Shown: positions 1 through 7,874 of the stretch, one piece after another
Layout: each line of letters opens with the position of its first letter
Numbering within the stretch: the first letter of the stretch is position 1
Assembly (NCBI RefSeq): GCF_041080625.1
Contig: NZ_CP163518.1
Span: 930,001 to 994,000, forward strand
Source: Streptomyces sp. CG1
Lineage (GTDB): Bacteria > Actinomycetota > Actinomycetes > Streptomycetales > Streptomycetaceae
Direction of reading: 5' to 3'
Length of the DNA stretch: 64,000 bases
Program-made: the position numbers and the translations under genes
Notes under the pieces: generated by a model
Told to the model about the DNA's origin: nothing
The model's database searches: none
What the model saw: the letters and a program-made list of their open reading frames with translations, nothing else

Positions 1-437
1 CGGTGCGCCGCCCCGGCGATGGCCGGATACAGCACGGCGCAGCGTCCGGTCTCGTTGGTCCGCGTCTTCCGCTGCGCGGCGATGGCCACGACCGTGTCGG
101 TCATCCGCAGCAGGGTGTCGATCGCCACGCCGGCGGCAGCGTCGCCGTCCGCAGCGGCATAGGCCGCGGCGAGCGCCGGTGCCCGTCCGGCCAGGGCGAG
201 GTCGTGCAGCGCGGCGAGGATCACCGTGGGGTGCCGCTTGCGTGGCGGCGCCGCCTCGATGGCGCGCAGCGCCTCGTCGGACTCGCTCAGGGCGACGGCG
301 ACGCGCTCGTACAGCGGTGATGTTCCGGCGGCGTCGACCTCACCGAAGCGTCGGTATACCTGAGCGAGTGTGCGGACCCTGCCCACGGGTGCGGCGTTTG
401 CTGAAGTCGATCCTGGCATTTCGACAACTGTAGCCAT
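1..437 (-). CDS. DUF2332 family protein (3' part outside window)
   Basis: Reading the minus strand from ATG at 437 gives an open frame that leaves the window at position 1, so only about the first 145 residues are seen. The stretch RKTRTNETGRCAVLYPAIAG is the characteristic core of DUF2332 proteins, which are common in actinomycetes and have no established function. A second in-frame ATG lies six codons downstream at 419, but it has no ribosome site, so 437 is preferred. A -10-like TATACG lies upstream near 470. The protein looks soluble, with no signal peptide or membrane segment in the visible part. Family is seen directly; function is unknown. Confidence 0.75.
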   Translation of the reverse strand, partial: MATVVEMPGSTSANAAPVGRVRTLAQVYRRFGEVDAAGTSPLYERVAVALSESDEALRAIEAAPPRKRHPTVILAALHDLALAGRAPALAAAYAAADGDAAAGVAIDTLLRMTDTVVAIAAQRKTRTNETGRCAVLYPAIAGAAH

Positions 438-576
438 GGGAACGACTACCCACGGCCCTTTCCCTCAGCGTATAGCGAGCGCTCCAACCTGACAGGAAAC
501 CAGGGCCTGTTCCAAGTTCAGTTCGCGGGTGGCGGGAGCCTCACCACTCGCTGCGACAAGTCTCCGGACAGCTACC

Positions 577-1248
577 TCACCGGCCTTCACCTAGTGCGCC
601 GCAGTTCCTGTCCGCCGGGGACGACATGCCGCTCGGGCCCCTGGAAGCCCGCGCCGGCCAGGATCGCCGCCTCCCCGCCGGCCGTCCCCTGCGGCAGCAG
701 TCCCCGGCCGGCGCGGCGGACCGGCCCAGGTAGCGCTTGACCAGCTCCTCGATGTCCCGGTAGGGCACGGCCGGATACGGCAGCGCGTCGACCGTACGGG
801 ACTCCTTCTTCAGATCCGACAGGTGCACCAGCACCCCGCCCGGACTCAGCATGCCCCGCACGGTCTGCGCCCCCCGCTCACGGTCCGTCCAGCGGAAGGA
901 CTGGGCGAACACCGCCACGTCGAACCGTCCCAGACCGCCAAGGAGTTCCTCGGCACGCATGCGCACCCAGCGGGTCCTGTCGGCCGCCCCGGCGGCCGCG
1001 GCCCGGCTCGCCGCTTCGGCGATCATCCCGGCGTCCGGGTCGACCCCGACGACCTCCCGGAAGAGTGGCGCCAGCGGCACACCGACGGTCCCCGGCCCGC
1101 AGCCCACGTCCAGCAGCCGTCCCTTCCCGTCGGCAGCCAACACCTCGGCGAGCAGCGACACCAGCCCCGGGGCGTAGGGCAGTCGGCCCCGCTCGTAGCA
1201 GCGAGCCGCGCCCTCGAAGAGGGTCTCGTCCCACTGCCAGTCGCTCAT
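577..1248 (-). pseudogene. SAM-dependent methyltransferase, frameshifted and truncated
   Basis: The N-terminal ~165 residues form a class I methyltransferase fold: the glycine-rich SAM motif LLDVGCGPGTVG, the acidic loop VVGVDPDAGM and FDVAVFAQSFRW, as in actinomycete methyltransferases of about 270 residues. After VKRYLGR (near 725) the reading frame turns into Arg/Cys/Ala-rich nonsense. The -1 frame instead reads PVRRAGRGLLPQGTAGGEAA and then GFQGPERHVVPGGQELRR, the expected continuation, so one base seems lost in a GC run. That frame stops near 585, well short of family length, so the C-terminus is missing as well. ATG at 1248 is chosen because AAGGA lies upstream; GTG at 1269 is possible. 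Probably non-functional, unless the frameshift is a sequencing error. Confidence 0.65.
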
Positions 1249-1384
1249 CGCGGATCCGTGTCCTTTCACGGGGCCGAAGGCGTCGCGGCGCTGAAGCGCG
1301 ATCGTCCACTGCCAAGAAACCGGCGCAGCGGTTTGGTATGCACCATGGACGCGGGGCTGTTCAGCGGCCAGGGGCGCACGAAGC

Positions 1385-2050
1385 TCAGTTGCTCGCGCCG
1401 GCCAGGGAGGCCGACGGCTTTCGCCGTACCTCCGCGATCACCCTGGCACCGCGGTCCGGTGCGGTGTCGAGCCGGACGAGCACGGCCGGGGCGGCGATCG
1501 CGGGGAGCAGATGACTGAAGAGGGCCGACACACGGTCGTCGAGGTCGGCCCAGCCCGCGACGGCCTGCGAGACGAACTGCACGCCGATCCATGCGCCGAA
1601 GAACACCTGGGCGGTCTCCCCGGGCACCACGTGCGGGAGCACCTCTCCGCGTTGCTTGGCCTCCGTCAGGAGCGTCTCGGTCAGCTCGGCCCAGGCCGGC
1701 CAGGCACTGCCGAACACCTCGCGGCCCTGCAGGTCGGCGGAGAGCCGGACTCCGGCGAGCAGCATCGGCTCCCGGGGCAGCCGCTCGGCCAGGGTCATGC
1801 CCGCGTCGACCCACTCCTGCAACTTCAGTTCGCGGGGCACGCGGTACTCGGTGGCGATCTGCTCCTGCAGGACGCCCTGGGCGAGGGCCGCCTTGGAGTC
1901 GAAGTGGAAGTACAGGGCGCCCTTGGTCACCCCGGCCCTGTTGAGGATCTCGGCGATGGTGGCCGCCGCGTATCCGCGTTCGGCGAAGACCGCCGCGGCG
2001 GCTTCGAGAACAGCGCGTCGGGTCCGGACGGCTCGCTCCTGTTGAGCCAT
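1385..2050 (-). CDS. TetR regulator of the gamma-butyrolactone receptor (ScbR/ArpA-like) type
   Basis: 221 residues. The N-terminal helix-turn-helix (residues ~8-55; AAATIAEILNRAGVTKGALY then FHFDSK) and the body (GVRLSADLQGR, then LPHVVPGETAQVFFGAWIGV and LDDRVSALFSHLLPAIAAP) closely follow ScbR/ArpA-family receptors, which bind gamma-butyrolactone signals and repress antibiotic or morphology genes. A good ribosome site (GAGGGGGG) precedes ATG 2050. It is divergent from a TIGR01777 epimerase. No butenolide or butyrolactone synthase (afsA type) is present in the window, so it may be an orphan 'pseudo-receptor'. Family membership is clear; ligand and targets are inferred. Confidence 0.85.
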   Translation of the reverse strand: MAQQERAVRTRRAVLEAAAAVFAERGYAAATIAEILNRAGVTKGALYFHFDSKAALAQGVLQEQIATEYRVPRELKLQEWVDAGMTLAERLPREPMLLAGVRLSADLQGREVFGSAWPAWAELTETLLTEAKQRGEVLPHVVPGETAQVFFGAWIGVQFVSQAVAGWADLDDRVSALFSHLLPAIAAPAVLVRLDTAPDRGARVIAEVRRKPSASLAGASN

Positions 2051-2131
2051 GGACCCCCCTCAAGCTGAAAATTAAACCAAACAGGTCGCACCTTACCGCA
2101 GCGCCTGCCCGCCGAAAGGGACCCGGAAGTC

Positions 2132-2162
2132 TTTTGAACGCGTTCAAAAATGCGGGTACGCT
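2132..2162 (+). promoter_or_regulatory. Palindromic operator fused to a promoter
   Basis: TTTTGAACGCGTTCAAAA (2132-2149) is a perfect 18-bp palindrome. It contains TTGAAC (2134-2139), which with TACGCT (2157-2162) at a 17-bp spacing makes a good -35/-10 pair for the epimerase starting at 2188. A dimeric repressor bound here would block the -35 box. The divergent TetR gene is the obvious candidate regulator, although the site does not look like a classical ARE box. Confidence 0.6.
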
Positions 2163-2187
2163 GTGCGCACCGAACCGAGGGGGCTCG

Positions 2188-3183
2188 ATGAAGGTAGTTC
2201 TGCCTGGGGGAACCGGTCAGGTCGGCACGGTTCTCGATCGTGCGCTGACGGCTGCCGGTCATGAGGTCACCGTGCTGACGCGGCGACCGGTGCGCACGCG
2301 GGAAGTCGGCTGGGACGGGGTCACGCTCGGCCGCTGGGCCGAGGTGGTCGACGGCAGCGATGTCGTGATCAACCTGGCCGGACGCAGCGTCTCTTGCCGC
2401 TACACCCCCGAGAACCTGCGGGCCATGATGGATTCGCGGGTGGACTCGGCACGTGTGGTCGGGGAGGCGATCGCGGACGCCGCGCGGCCACCGCGGGTGT
2501 GGCTGCAGATGAGTACGGCGACGATCTACGCCCACCGCTTCGACGCGGCGAACGACGAGGCGACGGGGGTGATCGGCGGCTCGGAGGCCGGAGTTCCGGG
2601 CTACTGGGCCTACAGCGTCGACATCGCGAGGAACTGGGAGCGGGCGCAGGCCGAGGCGTCGACACCGGCGACCCGGAAAGTGGCGCTGCGCTCGGCGATG
2701 GTGATGAGCCCGGACCGGGGCGGGGTGTTCGACGTCCTGCTGGGTTTGGCCCGGCTGGGGCTCGGCGGGCCGGTCGCGGGCGGCGCGCAGTACGTCTCCT
2801 GGATCCATGACCAGGACTTTGTACGCGCCGTGGAGTTCCTGATCGACCGGGACGACATCGACGGGCCGGTGAACCTCGCCTCCCCCGGCCCGCTACCGCA
2901 GCGGGACTTCATGCGAGCGCTGCGCGCGGCCCGGGGCGTCCCCGTGGGGCTGCCGGCCACGCGGTGGATGGCCGAGCTGGGCGCGTTCGCGCTGCGCTCG
3001 GACACGGAACTGCTGCTCAAGAGCCGCCGGGTGGTGCCGGGTCGGTTGCGGGAGGCCGGGTTCGGTTTCCTGTATCGCGCATGGCAGCCGGCCGCATTGG
3101 ACCTCGTCCAGCGGGTCACGTTGTCCCGTGCGGGCCGCCTCCGCCGGGTGGCAGCGGAAGCGGAGTCCGGGCGGCGGACCTGA
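2188..3183 (+). CDS. TIGR01777-type NAD(P)-dependent epimerase
   Basis: 331 residues from ATG 2188, preceded by GAGGGGG. The N-terminal Rossmann motif is MKVVLPGGTGQVGTVL; the first Gly (G-G-T-G-x-x-G) lies at residues ~7-13. Later motifs are VINLAGRSVSCRYTPENL, YWAYSVDIARNWE, the family signature ALRSAMVMSPDRGGVFDVL and VSWIHDQDF. These define the YfcH/SULA-like TIGR01777 group of extended short-chain dehydrogenases, whose substrates are unknown. It has its own palindromic promoter and runs convergent to the isonitrile synthase. A paralogue lies at 12893. Substrate cannot be named. Confidence 0.85.
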   Translation: MKVVLPGGTGQVGTVLDRALTAAGHEVTVLTRRPVRTREVGWDGVTLGRWAEVVDGSDVVINLAGRSVSCRYTPENLRAMMDSRVDSARVVGEAIADAARPPRVWLQMSTATIYAHRFDAANDEATGVIGGSEAGVPGYWAYSVDIARNWERAQAEASTPATRKVALRSAMVMSPDRGGVFDVLLGLARLGLGGPVAGGAQYVSWIHDQDFVRAVEFLIDRDDIDGPVNLASPGPLPQRDFMRALRAARGVPVGLPATRWMAELGAFALRSDTELLLKSRRVVPGRLREAGFGFLYRAWQPAALDLVQRVTLSRAGRLRRVAAEAESGRRT

Positions 3184-3184
3184 A

Positions 3185-3243
3185 CCGGCCGGAGCCCTTG
3201 CGTTCGCCCTTTGGAGTCCGTCGGCCTCCCGGCTCCCGGCCGG
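3185..3243. terminator. Inverted repeat between convergent genes
   Basis: CCGGCCGGAGCC (3185-3196) pairs with GGCTCCCGGCCGG (3231-3243) apart from one bulged C. It fills the space between the stops of the epimerase and the isonitrile synthase and probably terminates both. The loop is long (~34 nt), so this is moderate evidence. Confidence 0.45.
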
Positions 3244-3244
3244 C

Positions 3245-4180
3245 TCAGCCCTGGCGGAAGTGGCTCGGTCTGCCGTCGGCCGTCACCAGCCGGCCCAGCT
3301 GTGCGGCTCTGGCGCGCGGCATCAGTGTCCAGGTTCCGTCCGCTCGCTGCAGGGCGGCCGAGTGCCAGGGGGTGGTCCAGGCGTCCGGTGCGTCCAGGAG
3401 GCGGATGCCGAACTTCGCGGCGCCGACCGGCTGGGGGTGGATGGACAGTCGTACGGCGGCCGGATGGTGTTCGGCGATCAGGGCGCCCCAGGCGCGGCTG
3501 CGCTGCAGGACGCCGTACGCCCGCTGCCGGCACGCGCGTTGGAGCGCGGAGCGGGTCCCCGGGAAGTCGGCGGTGTCCTCGACGAGGAAGCGTGTGACGC
3601 CCCGGTACAGGGCGCGTGTGTGGTCATCCGTGTGCACCTCGGCTCGCAGGGCCTCGACGCTGGGCGCGTGGTGCCGGTGGAGGTGGCAGCGTTTCCTGTC
3701 GTACGACAGGTCGCCCGGCACGTCGCGCAGGTCGAAGACGGACAGCCTGGTGAGGCCCAGGCCGGTGATGAGGCCGCGCAGTTCGTCGGCGTAGGCGTCG
3801 ATGTGGGGGTCGGGGACGTGGATGACGTCGCCGAAGACATGTCCGTCGGAGCAGATGACGATGCGGGCGCCGGGCGGGTGGATCCGCTCGATGTCGGTGC
3901 AGAGCCGGTGCAGGAAAGTGAGGGAGAGGCGTTCGCCCTGGTCGGGCAGGTGGCCCAGCACTTTGGCCGGGTTGGGGGACTTGCAGGGGAAGCCGGGGAG
4001 AGTGAAGACGACCGGGGCGCCGCGGCGGACGAAGTCGGCGATGCGGCGCAGCTGGTGCGGGAATGCCGTAACGGACGCGGGAGCCGCCGGGTCGGTGGTG
4101 CGGTGGTGGGGCAGGAGCAGGCCCAGGATGGCGGCGCTCGTGGTCGTGATGTGTGTGTCCGGCGCGGTCGCCAGTGGCAT
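3245..4180 (-). CDS. Isonitrile (isocyanide) synthase, PvcA/DIT1 family
   Basis: 311 residues. The family blocks LPGFPCKSPN (61-70), KVLGHLPDQGERL, RIVICSDGHVFGD (107-118) and the C-terminal RLSIHPQ are typical of pyoverdine/dityrosine biosynthesis proteins of the PvcA/IsnA type, which turn the alpha-amino group of Tyr or Trp into an isonitrile using ribulose-5-phosphate. ATG 4180 has GGAG six bases upstream. It lies 63 bp downstream of a P450, as in many isonitrile clusters, where the P450 or a 2-oxoglutarate oxygenase modifies the product. No 2-oxoglutarate oxygenase (PvcB/IsnB) is seen. The gene itself appears intact, although its upstream partner has been rearranged. Confidence 0.88.
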   Translation of the reverse strand: MPLATAPDTHITTTSAAILGLLLPHHRTTDPAAPASVTAFPHQLRRIADFVRRGAPVVFTLPGFPCKSPNPAKVLGHLPDQGERLSLTFLHRLCTDIERIHPPGARIVICSDGHVFGDVIHVPDPHIDAYADELRGLITGLGLTRLSVFDLRDVPGDLSYDRKRCHLHRHHAPSVEALRAEVHTDDHTRALYRGVTRFLVEDTADFPGTRSALQRACRQRAYGVLQRSRAWGALIAEHHPAAVRLSIHPQPVGAAKFGIRLLDAPDAWTTPWHSAALQRADGTWTLMPRARAAQLGRLVTADGRPSHFRQG

Positions 4181-4243
4181 AGGGGTCTCCGGGGAGCGTG
4201 CGGGTGTGTGTGCGGGGGGACAGCGGCCCCGGGCGGGGACCTC

Positions 4244-5497
4244 TCACAGGCGGCGGTCGTAGCCGGCCGGCAGGTGATGGGTGCCGCGGCCGAGGACCGC
4301 CGGGATCCACTGGATCTCGTCGTCCGGGATGGCGAGGCGGAGGCCCGGAAGCCGGGTCAGGAGCGTGCCGAGGGCGATCTGGAGTTCGGCGCGGGCGAGG
4401 GCCGCGCCGGGGCAGAAGTGGATGCCGTGGCCGAAGGCGAGATGCGGGTTGGGGGTGCGGTCGAGGTCGAGGGTGTCGGGGTCGGGGAAGCGGCGCGGGT
4501 CGCGGTTGGCGGCGCACAGGGACACGATCACGGAGTCCCCAGCCGGGACCCGGGTGCCGTGCAGATCGCTGTCCTGGTCGAAGAAGCGCCAGGTGGTGAG
4601 CTCGAAGGCGCTGTCATGACGGAGGAGTTCCTCGACCGCGCGGGGCAGCAGGGAGAGGTCGTCGACAAGCCGGGCGAGCTGGCCCGGGTTGCGGAACAGG
4701 GCGATCAGGGCGGTGGTGATCTGGTTGGTGACCGGTTCCTGGCCGGCGACCAGGAGCTGGAAGATCATCGAGTCCAGTTCCTCCTGGGACAGTTCGCCCT
4801 GGTCGCAGGCCGCGACGAGGCGGCTGAGGAGGTCGTCCTCCGGGTGTGCGCGTTTGTCGGCGACGACCTCGGCGATGTAGCTATGCAGGCCGTGCAGACG
4901 GGCCTCGTACGACGGACGGCCCGGGTCGGTCGGGCCGACCGGCTGGACCACCTTGCCCCAGTCGCGGTCGAAGCGGGCGGCCAGTTCCTGGGGCAGGCCG
5001 ATGACCTCGGCCAGCACCTGGAAGGGGAAGTGTGCCGCGAAACCGCCGACCAGGTCGGCGGGGCCGGTGTCGGGCAGGGCGTCGACGAGCCGGTGGGCCA
5101 ATTCCTCCATCCTCGGACGGAGTTGTTCGATCCGGCGTGGTGTGAAGGCGTCGGTGACGAAGCGCCGCATACGGGTGTGCCGCGGCGGGTCCTGATGCAG
5201 CAGATGGACCTGGAGCTGCGAGTGCTGCGGCTCGGGCATGATGGAGGCGCGGGCGCGCCAGCGGTCGTTGCCCCGGTCGTGGTTCTTGCCCAGCCGGTCG
5301 TCGTTGAGGGCGGCGTGGGCGGCGTCGTATCCGGTGACGAGCCAGGCCTGTACGCCGCTCGGGAAGAGCACGGGGTGGACCGGACCGGCCTCGCGCATCC
5401 GCTCGTAGAGCGGGTAGGGGTCGGCCTTGTAGGGGCAGCCCGTGAGGGGGACGGGTTCCTGCGTGTCCGTGGTGATCGTCGGTTCGTGGCGGGTCAC
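4244..5497 (-). CDS. Cytochrome P450
   Basis: 417 residues from GTG 5497; GGAG lies 8 bases upstream and the previous stop is 11 bp away. The heme-binding loop FGHGIHFCPGAALARAEL carries Cys362, the ExxR pair is E290/R293, and HQDPPRHTRMRR is present. The I-helix reads LLVAGQEPVTNQ (249-259): Gly and acid are kept, but the usual oxygen-activating Thr of AGxxT is replaced by Pro254-Val255. Such changes occur in P450s with unusual chemistry or substrate-assisted catalysis. It sits between an asparagine-synthetase remnant and the isonitrile synthase, probably in one transcript, so an isonitrile or its precursor is the likely substrate (inference). Confidence 0.88.
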   Translation of the reverse strand: MTRHEPTITTDTQEPVPLTGCPYKADPYPLYERMREAGPVHPVLFPSGVQAWLVTGYDAAHAALNDDRLGKNHDRGNDRWRARASIMPEPQHSQLQVHLLHQDPPRHTRMRRFVTDAFTPRRIEQLRPRMEELAHRLVDALPDTGPADLVGGFAAHFPFQVLAEVIGLPQELAARFDRDWGKVVQPVGPTDPGRPSYEARLHGLHSYIAEVVADKRAHPEDDLLSRLVAACDQGELSQEELDSMIFQLLVAGQEPVTNQITTALIALFRNPGQLARLVDDLSLLPRAVEELLRHDSAFELTTWRFFDQDSDLHGTRVPAGDSVIVSLCAANRDPRRFPDPDTLDLDRTPNPHLAFGHGIHFCPGAALARAELQIALGTLLTRLPGLRLAIPDDEIQWIPAVLGRGTHHLPAGYDRRL

Positions 5498-5508
5498 GTT
5501 CGGGCTCC

Positions 5509-6604
5509 TCACAGGGCGAGTTCGGGTCGGTGGTGGTCCAGCCACAGGGCGAGTTCGGGTCGGTGGTGGTCCAGCCACAGGGCGAGGTCGACGACGCGTT
5601 CCAGGCGCAGGCGGTGGCCCCACCGGAGTCGGTCGGGCGGGGTGTCGAGGCAGGGTTTGATGCGGGCCTCGTCGGCCAGGGCGCGTACCTGCGGTTCGGC
5701 GAGGGCATCCCGGGCCAGCTGTTGCAGGCCGCGGTTGTAGTCGGGGTGGTGGGTGGCCGGGTAGTGGTTCTTGGGCCGGTGCAGGACCGAGTCGGGGGCC
5801 AGGCCGGCGCCCATGGAGCGCAGCAGGCTCTTCTCCCGGCCGTCGTGACGCTGCAGCGACCAGGGCGCGTTGAAGGCGTACTCGACCAGCCGGTGGTCGC
5901 AGTACGGGACGCGTACCTCCAGGCCGCGTGCCATGCTCAACCGGTCTTTGCGGTGCAGGAGTTGCCGCAGCCAGCGGGTCAGCGACAGATGCTGCAGCTC
6001 GCGTCGCCGGTGCTCGGCCGGCGTCTCGTCGTCGAGGTGCGGTACGGCCACCAGGGCGCTGCGGTAGATGTCGGCGCGGAACTCGCCGATACGCAGGTCG
6101 AGTTCGGGGTTGAGGGGCATGGCGGCCTCGTCTCCGGTCACCAGCAGCCAGGGGAAGGTGTCGGCGGCGAGGGCCTTCGGGTCGTGGAACCAGGGGTAGC
6201 CGCCGAACACCTCGTCCGCGGCCTCTCCGGACAGAGCCACCGTGGAGTGCCGGCGGATCTCGCCGAACAGCAGGTACAGCGAGGTGTCCATGTCGCCGAC
6301 GCCGATGGGCGAGTCCCGGGCCACGACCACGGCCGTGCGGTGCTCGGGGTCGAGCAGGGCGCGGGGCACGCGCAGCTGCCAGACGATCAGGTCGTCGGTG
6401 CCGGGCCGGGGCGCGTCACCGGTCAGTCTGCGGCCGATCACCTGCCACACCTGGGCGGGCGGGACGGACGTCGGCCCCCAGGCCACGGCCGCCGTGAGGG
6501 ACGCGAGCAGGACGACGGTCAGGACCAGCAGCAACGGCCCGGCGGGCAGTGCGCGCGCCGTCGGCGACGGCCGCGTCCTCGCGCTGTGACAGAGCGGAGC
6601 GCAC
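5509..6604 (-). pseudogene. FecCD permease start fused to asparagine-synthetase-like C-terminus (deletion chimera)
   Basis: The first part is a metal-siderophore ABC permease start: GTG 6604 overlaps the end of the binding-protein gene and gives VRSALSQREDAAVADGARTA. A one-base shift near 6540 leads to PLLLVLTVVLLASLTAA and QVWQVIG...WQLRVPRAL. At about 6345-6365 the protein jumps in frame to an AsnB-like synthetase domain: ARDSPIGVGDMDTSLYLLF, STVALSGEAADEVFGGYPWF, LLHRKDRLSMARGLEVRVPY. The rest of the permease, any ATPase gene, the glutaminase domain with its Cys nucleophile and the SGGxDS ATP loop are absent. Neither activity can remain. The simplest reading is a deletion between a transporter operon and an asnB-P450-isonitrile synthase operon; misassembly is the alternative. 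Confidence 0.75.
5510..5586. repeat. 33-bp tandem duplication at a gene end
   Basis: A 33-bp unit occupies 5511-5543 and recurs exactly at 5544-5576, followed by ten bases of a third copy (5577-5586). On the minus strand it encodes LALWLDHHRPE twice at the C-terminus of the synthetase remnant. It ends at the stop, just before the P450 ribosome site. It looks like a recent slippage or duplication event that kept the frame. Confidence 0.85.
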
Positions 6605-6606
6605 GG

Positions 6607-7680
6607 CTAGCCGACCTTGGCGGGGTAAAGGGTGCGGGCGATCTCCCGGACGGTGTCGGCGTTCTCGACGCCGGCGATGGTGGTCCGCTCGGAGCCGATC
6701 CGGAGGAAGTGCCCTGCCTTGACGGCCTTGAGGCCCTTGGTGGCCGGGTTGGCCTTCAGCCACTGTTCGGCCTCGTCGAACGCCTTCTGGTTCGCCGCCG
6801 CGCTGCCCCGGTCGCGCACGCCGAGCTGGATCCAGTCGGGGTTCTTGGCGATGAAGTCCTCCCAGCCGACCTGCCGGTAGTCGCCCGCGCAGTCGGCGAA
6901 GGCGTTGCGGGCGCCCGCGAGGGTGATCACGGCGTTGGCGACCTGGCGGTCGCAGACGACGGTGGGCTGCTTGGTACCGGCGTCGTAGTCGAAGAAGAAG
7001 TACGTCGGACGGGCGCTCCGCGCGGCGTCGCCGATCGCCTTCTGCACCGCGTCGACCGTCTTCCGCATCCCGGCGACGAGTTCCTTCGCCCGTGCGCCGG
7101 TGCCGGTGACCGCGCCGAGGGTGGTGCTGTCCGACTCGACGCCCGTCAGGTCGGTGACCGGCTTCCTGCTCCGCGCGGCGCAGGCGGTGGACTTCAGGTA
7201 GATGTGCTTGATGCCGGCCGCCTTGAACTCGTCCTCTCTCGGCGTGTCGCCCATCCCGCCGCCGCCCATGCCGCCCATGGCGGCGAACGTGTCGAGGTAG
7301 AGGTCGGCGCCGGAGCCGAGCAGCTTCTCCTTCGGGATGACGCTCCGGCTGAGCACCGTGACCTTGCGGGCCTGTGCGTCGAGGGCACCGGGCAGTGTGC
7401 CCTTGCCCGGCGGGAACCCGGTACCGATCACCCGGTCCCTCGCCCCCAGGCGCAACAGCAGCTCCAGCCCCGCGGCATTGCTGGTGACGATCCTCTCGGC
7501 GGCCTTGGCGAAGGTCGTCCGGGCACCGGCGCAGTCGGTCACGGTCACCGGGTAGCCACCGGATCCGGCAGTCCCCGGGCTGTCGTCCGCGGCGTCCTCC
7601 TTCGCACCGCCGCCGCAGCCCGCCACCAGCAGGGCGCCCAGTACGACGGCCGTCGTACCGCCCCACACACGAGAACGCAT
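6607..7680 (-). CDS. Iron-siderophore ABC transporter substrate-binding lipoprotein
   Basis: 357 residues. The signal peptide ends in the lipobox LLVAGCGGG, so Cys22 would be lipidated and the protein anchored outside the membrane. The mature part is a class III periplasmic-binding fold: VTVTDCAGARTTFAKAAERIVTSN, GLELLLRLGARDRVIGTGF and DWIQLGVRD. The closest type is FepB/FhuD/BtuF. A Met/Gly-rich insert (GGMGGGGMGD) lies near residue 145. GGGAG stands eight bases before ATG 7680. Its permease partner directly downstream is broken and no ATPase follows, so it can no longer be part of a locally encoded transporter. No DtxR/IdeR iron box was seen upstream. Confidence 0.85.
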   Translation of the reverse strand: MRSRVWGGTTAVVLGALLVAGCGGGAKEDAADDSPGTAGSGGYPVTVTDCAGARTTFAKAAERIVTSNAAGLELLLRLGARDRVIGTGFPPGKGTLPGALDAQARKVTVLSRSVIPKEKLLGSGADLYLDTFAAMGGMGGGGMGDTPREDEFKAAGIKHIYLKSTACAARSRKPVTDLTGVESDSTTLGAVTGTGARAKELVAGMRKTVDAVQKAIGDAARSARPTYFFFDYDAGTKQPTVVCDRQVANAVITLAGARNAFADCAGDYRQVGWEDFIAKNPDWIQLGVRDRGSAAANQKAFDEAEQWLKANPATKGLKAVKAGHFLRIGSERTTIAGVENADTVREIARTLYPAKVG

Positions 7681-7708
7681 CGAACAACTCCCGGATCCAC
7701 TCGGTACA

Positions 7709-7798
7709 CGGGTGAACCTCCGTCACCCGGTCCAGTAGTCGGGGCGGACGTGCCGGGAGTTCCCGCGCTCTGCCGATCCGGGTGATCCGGAGATCCGG
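7709..7798. promoter_or_regulatory. Leader hairpin and GATCCGG repeats upstream of the binding protein
   Basis: CGGGTGA and TCACCCG (7709-7715 and 7723-7729) form a perfect 7-bp stem around a 7-nt loop, which on the minus-strand transcript contains GGAGG. Farther upstream GATCCGG occurs three times at 8-9 bp spacing (7775, 7784, 7792). These may be promoter or regulator sites of the lipoprotein gene; no known motif was recognised. Confidence 0.3.
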
Positions 7799-7827
7799 TT
7801 CGGAAGGCGACGCCGGTGACCCGATCA

Positions 7828-7867
7828 GGAGGGTGACGCCGATCGTGTACGCGCGGCGTCACCCTCC
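7828..7867. terminator. Strong hairpin terminator after the ECF sigma gene
   Basis: GGAGGGTGACGCC (7828-7840) and GGCGTCACCCTCC (7855-7867) pair perfectly over 13 bp with a 14-nt loop, 8 bp beyond the sigma factor stop at 7875. No T-tract follows, which is usual for high-GC actinomycete terminators. Confidence 0.75.
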
Positions 7868-7874
7868 GGGCGGC

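Noticed and set aside
3128..5740. 870-residue plus-strand frame over the isonitrile synthase and P450
   Set aside because: Antisense to two genes with clear family motifs; no domain of its own.
7681..7826. Iron-box (DtxR/IdeR) upstream of the siderophore-binding protein
   Set aside because: No match to TTAGGTTAGGCTAACCTAA beyond chance was seen.
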